From NCBI GenBank assembly GCA_038116915.1, contig JAYOEU010000002.1, forward strand, positions 1 to 64,000: a stretch of DNA of 64,000 nt, read 5' to 3'. Origin of the DNA: JADHLJ01 sp038116915. Lineage in GTDB: Bacteria; Pseudomonadota; Alphaproteobacteria; Thalassobaculales; Thalassobaculaceae. A model generated the notes under the pieces. It ran no database searches and had not been told where the DNA came from. It saw nothing but the letters and a program-made list of their open reading frames with translations. Positions 35,557 to 44,062 of the stretch are shown one piece after another (position 1 is the first letter of the stretch; every line of letters starts with the position of its first letter). Position numbers and translations under genes: made by a program.

Positions 35557-36723
35557 ATGACCGCCGCCGCCATTGATCCGGTAGCGCTGAGCCAGCGGCT
35601 GATCCGCTGCCCCAGCGTCACGCCGGTCGACGGCGGCGCCCTTGATGAGTTGCAGACGGTTCTGGAAGAACTGGGATTCGTCTGTCACCGCCTGACTTTC
35701 TCCGAGGAAGGCACCCCGGACGTCGACAATCTGTACGCGCGGCTCGGCACCGAGGCGCCGAATTTCTGCTTCGCGGGCCATACCGACGTGGTGCCGGTCG
35801 GCGATAGCGGGGCCTGGACCATCGATCCCTTCGCGGGCGAAATCCTGGACGGGGACCTGTTCGGCCGCGGCGCGTCGGACATGAAATCGGCGATCGCCAG
35901 TTTCGTCGCGGCGGCGCAGCGTTTCGTTACAGATCATGACGGCACGCCGCCCGGCTCGATCAGTCTGCTGATCACCGGCGACGAGGAAGGTCCGGCGATC
36001 AACGGCACCGTGAAGGTGCTGGAATGGATGACCGAGAACGGCGAGACCATCGATTCCTGCATCGTCGGAGAGCCGACCAATCCCGATACGCTCGGCGGCA
36101 TGGCGAAGATCGGCCGGCGCGGCAGCTTCACCGGCTGGCTGACCGTGCATGGTACGCAAGGACACACCGCCTATCCGCAACTGGCCGACAATCCGCTATC
36201 GAGACTGGTCAAGATGATGGCGCCGCTGGCCGAGGAGCAACTGGATCAGGGAAGCCCCCTGTTCCCGCCGACCACCGTCGCCATCGCGTCGATCGATACC
36301 GGCAACGGCGCCACCAACGTGATCCCCGCCAAGGCATCGGCGAGCTTCAATATCCGGTTCAATGATCTGCAGACGGCGGAAAGCATCGAGACGTGGCTGC
36401 GGGATATATTCGACGGCGTGGGCGGCAAGTACGAACTCGTCACCGCCTGTTCGTCCAATGCCTTCGTCACCGAGCCGGGACCGCTTACCGACGATCTGAT
36501 CGCGGCGGTCGACGAGGTGCTTGGCATGACGCCGGAGCTCAGCACCACGGGTGGGACCTCGGATGCACGCTTCATCCGTGCCTATTGCCCGGTGGTGGAG
36601 TTTGGCGGGGTCGGCAAGACCATGCACAAGATCAACGAACATGTGCGGGTCGAGGACGTGCATCGGCTGGCCGATGTCTATCACGTGCTGTTGACCCGAT
36701 TCTTCGCCCGCGCGCACGTCTGA
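35557..36723 (+). CDS. dapE: Succinyl-diaminopimelate desuccinylase
   Basis: 388 aa, M20 family. Metal and catalytic residues are present: His in FAGHTDVVPVG, Asp in GRGASDMKSAI, Glu-Glu in TGDEEGPAING, Glu in CIVGEPTNPD and the last His in GKTMHKINEHV. The two-zinc enzyme cleaves N-succinyl-L,L-diaminopimelate, downstream of DapD. Six bases after dapD, and the next membrane-protein gene starts three bases after its stop, so all three form one unit. Confidence 0.97.
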   Translation: MTAAAIDPVALSQRLIRCPSVTPVDGGALDELQTVLEELGFVCHRLTFSEEGTPDVDNLYARLGTEAPNFCFAGHTDVVPVGDSGAWTIDPFAGEILDGDLFGRGASDMKSAIASFVAAAQRFVTDHDGTPPGSISLLITGDEEGPAINGTVKVLEWMTENGETIDSCIVGEPTNPDTLGGMAKIGRRGSFTGWLTVHGTQGHTAYPQLADNPLSRLVKMMAPLAEEQLDQGSPLFPPTTVAIASIDTGNGATNVIPAKASASFNIRFNDLQTAESIETWLRDIFDGVGGKYELVTACSSNAFVTEPGPLTDDLIAAVDEVLGMTPELSTTGGTSDARFIRAYCPVVEFGGVGKTMHKINEHVRVEDVHRLADVYHVLLTRFFARAHV

Positions 36724-36726
36724 CCC

Positions 36727-37320
36727 ATGCTGCCCTCGCTCGCCGAGATCCTGAAGGCGTTGTACGGGGTGTTCCTGTTCGCGCGGTTGCATCCGGCGGC
36801 GCCAGGCCTGTTCGACCGGTCCGTCGACGGATTCTGGAAGTCCCTTTTCGCGGCGGTCCTGGTCTCGCCGGCCCATATCGTCATGACAAAACGCATCGTC
36901 GAAAAGGCGCCGGCCCACGTTTCCTACGGAATTGCCGACGTGATCACCGATCTGCTGATCTATGTGATCATCTGGCTCGCCTATCCGGTTCTGATGATCG
37001 CCGTCAGCAGGGTGATCGGACGCGGCGAGCGTTTTCTCGACTATATCGTCCCCTATAACTGGTCCATGGTTCCGGTCGGCTACGTTCTGGGTGCGATCAC
37101 CTGCCTCGGCATGTTCGGTACCATTACCCGCGATACCGAGATCAATTTTTTCATTATCGCCTATGCGGTTGTGGCGCTGTTTCTGGCGGAGCTCGCCAGG
37201 CGCCAGCTTCAGATCGGACCATTCCTTGCCTTCGCGATCGTGCTGCTCGACATCGCCTTCAACGTCGCGGTCGTGAACCTGCTGGAAACCTTCGCTCAGC
37301 AGCCCGGCGCGCCGTCGTAG
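36727..37320 (+). CDS. Multi-pass inner-membrane protein of unknown function
   Basis: 197 aa with about five hydrophobic helices: around 37-55, 70-95 (ADVITDLLIYVIIWLAYPVL), 108-130, 138-160 and 165-188. No family motif is recognised, although the general pattern recalls small Yip1-like membrane proteins. It starts three bases after dapE, so it is probably transcribed with dapDE, but a link with lysine synthesis is not implied. Its 3' end overlaps the 3' end of truA by 25 bases on the opposite strand. Confidence 0.75.
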   Translation: MLPSLAEILKALYGVFLFARLHPAAPGLFDRSVDGFWKSLFAAVLVSPAHIVMTKRIVEKAPAHVSYGIADVITDLLIYVIIWLAYPVLMIAVSRVIGRGERFLDYIVPYNWSMVPVGYVLGAITCLGMFGTITRDTEINFFIIAYAVVALFLAELARRQLQIGPFLAFAIVLLDIAFNVAVVNLLETFAQQPGAPS

Positions 37321-38054
37321 CCGACTTCCACCAGATAGAGTCCCTCGGCCGGCGCGGTCGGCCCGGCGGCGGCCCGGTTCCGGGCGGCAAGGGCCTGCTC
37401 GACATCCCAGGTCCGCCATTTCCCCTCGCCGACCAGGGCAAGGGTGCCCACCATGTTGCGTACCTGGTGGTGCAGGAACGAACGCGCCTCGGCCCGGATA
37501 TGGACCTCGTCGCCGGTCCGCGTCACCTCCAGGACGTCCAACGTCTTTTCCGGCGAGGCGGCCTGGCAATGGCTGGCCCGAAAGCTGGTGAAATCATGCT
37601 TTCCGATCAGAACCTGGGCCGCTTCATGCATCGCCTCGGCGTCGAGCGGGCGGGGGATGAACCAGACGCGCCCCGCCGCGAGGGCCGGGGGGGCCGTCCG
37701 GTTCAGGATCCGATAGAGATATCGACGGCGGGTGGCGGAGAACCGGGCGTGAAAATCCGGCGCGGTCATCTCCACGCTCAGAACCGAGATTCCCTGGTCG
37801 CGCAGGTAGAAGTTTATCGCGTTGCGGACCCGTTCCGGCGAGAACCGGTCGGAAGCGAGATCGATATGGGCGGTCATTCCCAGGGCATGGACGCCGGAAT
37901 CCGTGCGGCCGGCGCCTGCAACCTCGGTGATTTCGCCCGAAAAGGCGAGGACGGCGTCTTCCAGCGATTCCTGGATCGATAGACCGTTCGCTTGGCGTTG
38001 CCAACCGACATAGTCCCTGCCGTCATATTCGATCGTGAGCTTGAACCTAGCCAT
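37296..38054 (-). CDS. truA: tRNA pseudouridine synthase A
   Basis: 252 aa from ATG 38054 (MARFKLTIEYDGRDYVGWQR); the open frame upstream (to 38213) runs through the riboswitch region and is not coding. The catalytic Asp is in AGRTDSGVHALG (about 50-61), and RRYLYRI plus FLHHQVRNMVGTL are further signatures. It makes pseudouridine at positions 38-40 of the tRNA anticodon arm. Convergent overlap of 25 bases with the membrane-protein gene. Confidence 0.96.
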   Translation of the reverse strand: MARFKLTIEYDGRDYVGWQRQANGLSIQESLEDAVLAFSGEITEVAGAGRTDSGVHALGMTAHIDLASDRFSPERVRNAINFYLRDQGISVLSVEMTAPDFHARFSATRRRYLYRILNRTAPPALAAGRVWFIPRPLDAEAMHEAAQVLIGKHDFTSFRASHCQAASPEKTLDVLEVTRTGDEVHIRAEARSFLHHQVRNMVGTLALVGEGKWRTWDVEQALAARNRAAAGPTAPAEGLYLVEVGYDGAPGC

Positions 38055-38137
38055 GGCGCACCATGCCAGGGCCGGCATTGCTAATCCAGGGCGCCGATGT
38101 CGCTCAGATGCCGAGGCGGCTGGCATTCGGGTCTGTC

Positions 38138-38166
38138 TTGACAATTCCCCCGCGATACGGTTCTCT
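38138..38166 (+). promoter_or_regulatory. Putative promoter of the SAM-II riboswitch/metY transcript
   Basis: TTGACA (38138-38143) is a perfect -35; with a 17-base spacer the -10 would be TTCTCT (38161-38166), a weak match. The start would then fall near 38172, just before the riboswitch P1 stem, which fits well with its position. Confidence 0.5.
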
Positions 38167-38171
38167 CGCGG

Positions 38172-38231
38172 CTCCAGCGCCGATTTGAGCACCAGCTTGC
38201 GGGCGCGTAACAAATGCAGCTAAAGCGGCGG
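38172..38231 (+). ncRNA. SAM-II riboswitch
   Basis: The sequence follows the SAM-II consensus in order. P1 left arm GCGCC is at 38177-38181, the invariant loop GATTTG at 38182-38187 and P1 right arm GGCGC at 38202-38206. The 3' segment AACAAATGCAGCTAAAG is at 38209-38225, whose AGCTAAAG is the pseudoknot strand. It lies about 140 bases before metY, the gene class SAM-II controls. SAM binding would stabilise the pseudoknot and lower expression. A terminator begins eight bases after its end, suggesting control at the transcription level. Confidence 0.85.
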
Positions 38232-38238
38232 AGCATGG

Positions 38239-38269
38239 TCCCGCCGACGAGATTTGGCGGGATTTTTTT
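38239..38269 (+). terminator. Intrinsic terminator of the riboswitch expression platform
   Basis: TCCCGCC (38239-38245) pairs with GGCGGGA (38256-38262), followed directly by seven T (38263-38269). An alternative pairing CGGCGG (38226-38231) with CCGCCG (38241-38246) would break the terminator stem and overlaps the 3' edge of the aptamer, so it is a natural anti-terminator. It stands 100 bases before the metY start, inside its leader. Confidence 0.8.
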
Positions 38270-38368
38270 GTGATCCCCTCGTCCCGGACCCACGCTCCCT
38301 CGCCAAGGCGGCATGAACCTTGTCACGCCGGATGAAATGATTCGGCATTGTCCGAAGGAACACGCCAA

Positions 38369-39685
38369 ATGACCATTGCTTCCAAGAATCCCGAAACGCT
38401 CGCATTGCATGCAGGCTATCGAGCGGACCCGGCGACCGGCGCCGTCGCCGTGCCGATCTATCAGACCACCTCCTATCAGTTTCAGAGCACCGAACACGCC
38501 TCGAACCTGTTCGCGCTGAAGGAACTGGGCAATATCTATACCCGCATCATGAATCCGACATGTGATGTGTTGGAGCAGCGGGTGACCGCGCTTGAGGGCG
38601 GGGCCGCGGCGCTCGCGGTGGGCTCCGGCCAGGCGGCCTCGGCCATGGCGATCCAGAATATCGCGCGGGTCGGCGACAACATCGTCAGTTCGACCGACCT
38701 CTACGGCGGTACCTGGAACCTGTTCGCGAATACCCTGAAAGACCAGGGCATCGAAGTCCGCTTCGTTGATCCCGCGGATCCCGAGGCGTTCCGGCGGGCT
38801 ACCGATGAGCGGACGCGCGCCTATTACGCCGAGACGCTGCCGAATCCGAAACTCCAGGTCTTTCCGATCGCCGAAGTTGCCGCGATCGGCAAAGAGTTCG
38901 GGATCCCCCTGATCATGGACAACACGGCGGCACCACTTCTGTGCCGGCCTTTCGATCACGGGGCGGCGGTGATCGTCTATTCAACGACCAAGTATATCGG
39001 CGGGCATGGCACCTCGATCGGCGGCCTGATCGTCGACAGCGGCGCGTTCCCCTGGGAAGACTTTCCCGAGCGCCAGCCGGCTCTTAATACGCCCGATCCT
39101 TCCTATCACGGCGCGGTCTGGGTCGAGGCGGTCAAGCCGATCGGGCCGGTGGCCTATATCATCAAGGCCCGCACGACGTTGCAGCGCGACCTTGGCGCCG
39201 CGTTCTCCCCGTTTAACGCCTTCCAGGTGATACAGGGGCTTGAGACCTTGCCGCTTCGGATGCGGGAGCATTGCCGCAATGCCCAGGGGGTGGCGGATTT
39301 CCTGAAGGGCCATCCGGCGGTGGCGAAGGTGATCCATCCGAGCCAGCAATCCGGGGAAGCCAGGCGGCGTGCCGATACCTATCTCGCGGGCGGTTTCGGC
39401 GGTCTTGTCGGGTTCGAACTCAAGGCCGGACGCGATGCCGGGCGCAAATTCATCGATTCGCTGAATTTGTTCTATCACGTGGCGAATATCGGTGATGCGC
39501 GGTCGCTGGCCATTCACCCCGCCAGCACCACGCATAGCCAGCTTTCAGCGCAGGATCAGGCAGCCACCGGCGTCTCCGACGGCTATGTCCGGCTGTCGGT
39601 CGGGATCGAGCATATCGACGATATCATCGCCGATCTCGATCAGGCCCTGAACGCGGCGGTCACCACATCAGCCGCCGCCGAATAG
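38369..39685 (+). CDS. metY: O-acetylhomoserine aminocarboxypropyltransferase (sulfhydrylase)
   Basis: 438 aa from ATG 38369 (AAGGA upstream); start MTIASKNPETLALHAGYRAD. Cys/Met-metabolism PLP family. The PLP lysine is in YSTTKYIGGHGTSIGG (about 205-220), and the long form with ALHAGYRADPATGAVAVPIY and SLNLFYHVANIGDARSLAIH is typical of MetY rather than cystathionine lyases or synthases. It makes homocysteine from O-acetylhomoserine and sulfide. Expression should fall when SAM is high, through the SAM-II riboswitch in its leader. A strong terminator follows. Confidence 0.92.
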   Translation: MTIASKNPETLALHAGYRADPATGAVAVPIYQTTSYQFQSTEHASNLFALKELGNIYTRIMNPTCDVLEQRVTALEGGAAALAVGSGQAASAMAIQNIARVGDNIVSSTDLYGGTWNLFANTLKDQGIEVRFVDPADPEAFRRATDERTRAYYAETLPNPKLQVFPIAEVAAIGKEFGIPLIMDNTAAPLLCRPFDHGAAVIVYSTTKYIGGHGTSIGGLIVDSGAFPWEDFPERQPALNTPDPSYHGAVWVEAVKPIGPVAYIIKARTTLQRDLGAAFSPFNAFQVIQGLETLPLRMREHCRNAQGVADFLKGHPAVAKVIHPSQQSGEARRRADTYLAGGFGGLVGFELKAGRDAGRKFIDSLNLFYHVANIGDARSLAIHPASTTHSQLSAQDQAATGVSDGYVRLSVGIEHIDDIIADLDQALNAAVTTSAAAE

Positions 39686-39694
39686 CACCCTGGA

Positions 39695-39749
39695 AACACC
39701 GCCCGTCGCTGCTCTGACTCCGGACGGGCGGTGTTCCATCTAGATTTTT
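39695..39749 (+). terminator. Terminator between metY and trmL
   Basis: A perfect 13-bp stem AACACCGCCCGTC (39695-39707) / GACGGGCGGTGTT (39723-39735), followed by CCATCTAGATTTTT. It ends metY. On the minus strand there is no T-tract, so it is less clearly a terminator for trmL, whose stop lies just inside it. Confidence 0.8.
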
Positions 39750-40201
39750 CCGTCACGCAGCATTCCGGTCTGCCGCAACGCCTCCCAAACGGCGATGCCG
39801 GCGCAGATCGCGACATTGAGCGAGCGCTCGCCGGCCCGCATCGGAATGCGAAGCTCGGCGTCGGCCGCGTCGTGTACCGTGTCGGGAACCCCGGAGGATT
39901 CGGCGCCAAATAGCAGCAGGTCATTGTTCCGAAAAGAAAAGTCATCGAGGGTGGTCGAGGCCTTGGTGGTCAGCAGAACCAACCGCCCGGACATCCGATC
40001 CTCAAGAAACCGCTCCCACGAATCGTGACGCGAGAGGTCGGCGCGGCCGGCATAGTCCATTCCGGCGCGGCGCAGCCTCGCATCGGACAATACGAACCCG
40101 CAGGGCTCGATAATATCCAACGGGACACCGAAACAGGCGGCAAGGCGCATGATCGTGCCGGTATTTTGCGGAATATCAGGCTGAAAGAGGACAATGCGCA
40201 T
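39740..40201 (-). CDS. trmL: tRNA (cytidine(34)-2'-O)-methyltransferase (SPOUT/TrmL)
   Basis: 153 aa, the compact single-domain SPOUT form. The start MRIVLFQPDIPQNTGTIMRL, then LLLFGAESSGVP (motif 2) and IPMRAGERSLNVAICAGIAVWEAL (motif 3, trefoil-knot SAM site) are diagnostic. It 2'-O-methylates the wobble base of tRNA-Leu isoacceptors as a dimer. Convergent with metY and divergent from petA, with a 215-base gap that holds the petABC promoter region. Confidence 0.93.
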   Translation of the reverse strand: MRIVLFQPDIPQNTGTIMRLAACFGVPLDIIEPCGFVLSDARLRRAGMDYAGRADLSRHDSWERFLEDRMSGRLVLLTTKASTTLDDFSFRNNDLLLFGAESSGVPDTVHDAADAELRIPMRAGERSLNVAICAGIAVWEALRQTGMLRDGKI

Positions 40202-40416
40202 GGCGTCTCCAGTCTCCCGCCGATCGCGCCGGCGCCGCGGCGATCGCGATTCTTTGCATTTGCCGACTCTCTGAAGTATACGAGCTAGTTACCGCGCGCG
40301 AGAGACCGCGCGGCAACGAACGCGACCACGTGTCGCAGTAATGGCGGGGGGCGCACCGGTGAATTTCCGTGTACCACATCGCTATGTGTCTCGACGAAGG
40401 GAAGAGGCTAGACTCG

Positions 40417-40947
40417 ATGGCTGAAACTCATGAAGGCGCTACCCGGCGCGACTTTATCCATGTCGCAAGCGCCACGATGGGAGCCGTAGGCGCCGCTTGT
40501 GTCGCCTGGCCGCTCATTCACCAAATGAACCCCGCCGCCGATACCTTGGCGCTGGCGACGACTGAGTTCGACGTATCCGGTGTCGAAGAGGGGATGGCGG
40601 TAACCGTCGTCTGGCGCGGCAAGCCGGTCTTCGTGCGGCATCGCACCGCCAAGGAGATCGAGGAAGCCAACGCGGTCGACATCGGCAATCTTCCCGACCC
40701 GCAGGCCGACAGTGAGCGCACGAGCAAGCCGGAAATGCTGGTCCTGGTCGGAGTCTGCACCCATCTGGGCTGCGTTCCGCTCGGCCAGAAGGCGACCGAT
40801 CCGCGCGGGGAATGGGGCGGTTGGTTCTGTCCCTGCCACGGGTCGCACTACGATACCTCCGGCCGGATCCGCAAGGGACCGGCGCCCGCCAACCTTATGG
40901 TACCGCCGTACGAGTATATCTCGGACACGGTGATACGGATCGGATGA
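40417..40947 (+). CDS. petA: Ubiquinol-cytochrome c reductase, Rieske iron-sulfur subunit
   Basis: 176 aa from ATG 40417. A twin-arginine signal/anchor (TRRDFIHVASATMGAVGAAC) precedes a single membrane helix. The [2Fe-2S] cluster motifs are CTHLGC (about 108-113) and CPCHGSHYDTSGRIRKGPAP (about 131-150), both complete. It passes electrons from ubiquinol at the Qo site to cytochrome c1. The Tat motif means it is exported folded with its cluster. First gene of petABC, with petB 11 bases later. Confidence 0.97.
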   Translation: MAETHEGATRRDFIHVASATMGAVGAACVAWPLIHQMNPAADTLALATTEFDVSGVEEGMAVTVVWRGKPVFVRHRTAKEIEEANAVDIGNLPDPQADSERTSKPEMLVLVGVCTHLGCVPLGQKATDPRGEWGGWFCPCHGSHYDTSGRIRKGPAPANLMVPPYEYISDTVIRIG

Positions 40948-40958
40948 GGAGCTGAGCA

Positions 40959-42200
40959 ATGAGTGGCCCCAACTTCTCCAATCCGATTGTCCGATGGATT
41001 GACCACCGCCTGCCGGTGTTCACCTTCATGCACCATGAGATGCATGAATATCCGACACCGAAAAATCTGAACTACTGGTGGAATTTCGGCTCGCTGGCCG
41101 GAATCGTGCTGGTGATCATGCTGATCACCGGCATCGTGCTGGCCATGCACTACACACCGCATGTCGACCATGCGTTCCAGTCGGTTGAGCGCATCATGCG
41201 CGACGTGAATTACGGCTGGCTGATCCGCTACATCCATGCGAACGGCGCCAGCTTCTTCTTCATAGTCGTCTACATCCACATTTTCCGTGGGCTCTACTAC
41301 GGCTCCTACAAGGCTCCGCGCGAGCTGCTTTGGATGCTCGGCGTCTTGATCCTGCTGCTGATGATGGCGACGGCCTTCATGGGCTACGTGCTTCCCTGGG
41401 GCCAGATGAGCTTCTGGGGCGCCACCGTGATCACCAACCTGTTCTCGGCCATCCCGGGCGTCGGAGAATGGATCGTCACCCTGTTATGGGGCGGGTTCTC
41501 GGTCGACAACCCGACCCTGAACCGGTTCTTCTCCCTGCATTACCTGCTGCCGTTCGTGATCGTCGGCGTGGTGGTGTTGCATATCGTGGCGCTGCACCGG
41601 TTCGGGTCAAACAACCCGCTCGGCATCGATGTCCGCGGCAAGCAGGATTCGATCCCGTTCCATCCGTACTATACGGTCAAGGACATGTTCGGGCTCGGGG
41701 TCTTCCTGATCTTCTTCGCCGGCGTGGTGTTCTTCCTGCCGAACGCGATGGGGCATCCGGACAACTACATCCCGGCGAACCCGCTGGTGACGCCGGCGCA
41801 TATCGTGCCGGAATGGTATTTCCTGCCGTTCTACGCGATCCTGCGGGCGATCCCCGACAAGCTCCTGGGCGTGGTGGCGATGTTCGCGTCGATCGGCGTG
41901 CTGTTCATCCTGCCCTGGCTTGACCGCTCGCCGGTGCGCAGCGCCAGTTTCCGCCCGATCTTCAAGATCTTCTTCTGGGTGCTGCTGGCGGATTGCGTGA
42001 TGCTGACCTATCTCGGCGGCAAGCCGCCGGAGGGCATCTATGTCATCCTGTCCCGGCTGGGCACGCTCTACTATTTCTTCCACTTCCTGATACTGCTGCC
42101 GGGGCTGTCGATCTTCGAGACGCCTAAACCCTTGCCTCGAAGCATCAGCCAACCGGTGCTCGGTTCCGGAACCGCAGGCGCATCGAAGGAGAATGCATGA
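40959..42200 (+). CDS. petB: Cytochrome b subunit of the bc1 complex
   Basis: 413 aa with eight membrane helices. Heme-ligand histidines occur in the helix-B block GWLIRYIHANGASFFF and in helix D (FSLHYLLPFVIVGVVVLHIVALH). The Qo-site motif is PEWYFLPFYAILRAIP. Full length, not split as in b6f. It carries hemes bL and bH and the two quinone sites. Its stop overlaps the petC start (ATGATG, four-base overlap), coupling b and c1 synthesis. Confidence 0.97.
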   Translation: MSGPNFSNPIVRWIDHRLPVFTFMHHEMHEYPTPKNLNYWWNFGSLAGIVLVIMLITGIVLAMHYTPHVDHAFQSVERIMRDVNYGWLIRYIHANGASFFFIVVYIHIFRGLYYGSYKAPRELLWMLGVLILLLMMATAFMGYVLPWGQMSFWGATVITNLFSAIPGVGEWIVTLLWGGFSVDNPTLNRFFSLHYLLPFVIVGVVVLHIVALHRFGSNNPLGIDVRGKQDSIPFHPYYTVKDMFGLGVFLIFFAGVVFFLPNAMGHPDNYIPANPLVTPAHIVPEWYFLPFYAILRAIPDKLLGVVAMFASIGVLFILPWLDRSPVRSASFRPIFKIFFWVLLADCVMLTYLGGKPPEGIYVILSRLGTLYYFFHFLILLPGLSIFETPKPLPRSISQPVLGSGTAGASKENA

Positions 42201-42973
42201 TGGGCGCGCGTGGATTTCTCACCGTTGCCGCGGCGGGGCTGATCGCTCTCGGTTTGGCGAATGGACCGGCGCGGGCGGCTGGAGACGCCGTAGAGATCCC
42301 CAGCCAGAACTGGTCGTTCGCGGGAGTCTTCGGAACCTTCGATCGTGGCGAGCTGCAGCGCGGCTTTCAGGTCTACAAGGAAGTGTGTTCGGGCTGCCAT
42401 TCCCTGAACTACATTGCGTTCCGCAATCTCGGCGATCTCGGTTTCAACGAGCTTGAGATCAAGTCGATTGCCGCCGGCTACGAGGTCCAGGACGGGCCGA
42501 ACGCGGAAGGTGAAATGTTCAAACGGGCGGCTTTGCCCTCGGATCGTTTCCCCGCTCCGTTCGCCAACGCCAACGCGGCCCGTGCCAGCAACGGCGGCGC
42601 CCTGCCGCCGGATCTGTCGCTGATTGTCGATGCCCGTCCCAACGGTGCGAACTATCTTTTTTCGCTCCTTACCGGATATGGCGATGCGCCGGCAGGCATG
42701 AAGATCGCGGAAGGCATGAACTATAATGCCTATTTTCCGGGTCATCAGATCGCCATGCCGCCGCCGCTTTCGGATGGAGGGGTTGAATACGCGGACGGGA
42801 CCTCGGCCACAAGGGCCCAGCAGGCGCGTGACGTGACCGCGTTCCTGGCCTGGGCCAGCGAGCCGAATTTGGAGCAGCGCAAGCGCATGGGCGTGATGGT
42901 GATGCTGTTTCTTCTGGTCATGACCGGATTGCTCTATGTCAGCAAGCGCAAGATTTGGGCCGACGTGCACTAG
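42197..42973 (+). CDS. petC: Cytochrome c1
   Basis: 258 aa. Signal peptide MMGARGFLTVAAAGLIALGL with cleavage near PARAAG, then the heme c site CSGCHSLNYIAFRNLGDLGF (about 64-83), the MPPPLSDGGVEYADGT region containing the axial Met, and a C-terminal membrane anchor (MGVMVMLFLLVMTGLLYVSK). It accepts electrons from the Rieske protein and passes them to a soluble or membrane cytochrome c. Last gene of petABC; a terminator follows 22 bases on. Confidence 0.97.
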   Translation: MMGARGFLTVAAAGLIALGLANGPARAAGDAVEIPSQNWSFAGVFGTFDRGELQRGFQVYKEVCSGCHSLNYIAFRNLGDLGFNELEIKSIAAGYEVQDGPNAEGEMFKRAALPSDRFPAPFANANAARASNGGALPPDLSLIVDARPNGANYLFSLLTGYGDAPAGMKIAEGMNYNAYFPGHQIAMPPPLSDGGVEYADGTSATRAQQARDVTAFLAWASEPNLEQRKRMGVMVMLFLLVMTGLLYVSKRKIWADVH

Positions 42974-42995
42974 GCGGTTGGTCCGGCGTTGAATG

Positions 42996-43024
42996 AAGGG
43001 CCGCGCCTGTCGCGGCCCTTTTTC
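42996..43024 (+). terminator. Intrinsic terminator of petABC
   Basis: AAGGGCCGCG (42996-43005) pairs with CGCGGCCCTT (43011-43020) around CCTGT, followed by TTTTTCTT. Classic form, 22 bases after the petC stop. Confidence 0.9.
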
Positions 43025-43083
43025 TTAGCGACTACACGGGTCCCGGGGCGCCGGGAGTTCACAATCAGCCGAGGGAACGGGCC

Positions 43084-43971
43084 ATGCGCCAGGCAACAAT
43101 AGGGATTATCGGCGGAAGCGGGGTTTATGAGATCGACGGTCTCGAAAACCGCAGATGGGAGACCATAACCTCGCCGTTCGGCACGCCGTCGGATCAGCTG
43201 CTGTTCGGCGAGTTGGATGGCCAGGCGTTGGTTTTTCTGCCGCGCCATGGCCGGGGACATCCGCTGTCGCCCAGCACAATCAACTACCGCGCCAATATCG
43301 ACGCGATGAAACGGGCCGGCGTTACCGATCTGATCTCGCTGAGTGCCGTCGGATCGCTCAAGGAACAGTATGTTCCCGGCCATTTCGTCCTGATCGACCA
43401 GTTCATCGACCGCACGTTTGCCCGTGAGAAGAGCTTTTTCGGCACCGGCTGCGTTGCCCATGTCGGCCTCTCCCATCCGGTCGCGGTCCGGCTTCAGGAC
43501 GCGTTGCAGGAAGCCTGTGTCGAGCTTAGCCTGCCGGTCCACAGGAACGGGACCTATGTCTGCATGGAGGGCCCGCAATTTTCGACCCTGGCGGAAAGCA
43601 ATCTCTACCGTTCCTGGGGCTGCGACGTGATCGGCATGACCAATATGCCGGAAGCGAAATTGGCGCGGGAGGCGGAGCTTCCCTATGCCACGGTCGCCAT
43701 GGTCACGGATTACGACTGCTGGCATCCGGACCATGACAGCGTGACGGTCGAAGCGGTCATCCGGGTGCTGACCGACAATGCAGACAATGCGCGCGCCCTG
43801 GTGCGCACCGTCGCGCCGAAGCTGCGCCAGCGGCCCGACATCGACGAGCAAGGCGGCGACCGGGCGCTTGACTACGCCCTGATCACCCATCCCGACGCCC
43901 GCGATCCCAAGATGGTGGCCAAGCTCGACGCGGTTGCGGGCCGGGTTCTGAGCCCGGCGGCCGGATCTTAA
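43084..43971 (+). CDS. mtnP: S-methyl-5'-thioadenosine phosphorylase
   Basis: 295 aa. The family start TIGIIGGSGVYEIDGLE, the phosphate loop PRHGRGHPLSPSTINYRANI, and CMEGPQFSTLAESNLYRSWG with IGMTNMPEAKLAREAEL (purine and ribose contacts) are all in place. It splits methylthioadenosine into adenine and methylthioribose-1-phosphate, the first step of the methionine salvage route. Its own transcription unit after the petABC terminator. The remaining salvage genes are not in the window. Confidence 0.94.
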   Translation: MRQATIGIIGGSGVYEIDGLENRRWETITSPFGTPSDQLLFGELDGQALVFLPRHGRGHPLSPSTINYRANIDAMKRAGVTDLISLSAVGSLKEQYVPGHFVLIDQFIDRTFAREKSFFGTGCVAHVGLSHPVAVRLQDALQEACVELSLPVHRNGTYVCMEGPQFSTLAESNLYRSWGCDVIGMTNMPEAKLAREAELPYATVAMVTDYDCWHPDHDSVTVEAVIRVLTDNADNARALVRTVAPKLRQRPDIDEQGGDRALDYALITHPDARDPKMVAKLDAVAGRVLSPAAGS

Positions 43972-44062
43972 GCTGGGCTTGTTAACGGCTCAGATTTCAT
44001 CGTTTGTCGGCCAGTGAACTTCCTGAGAATCTTCCCGCCGGTTCTTTTCTGGAGCATGACTG

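Noticed and set aside
36196..37569. A 457-codon frame on the minus strand
   Set aside because: It spans antisense of dapE, the membrane-protein gene and part of truA; no domain features.
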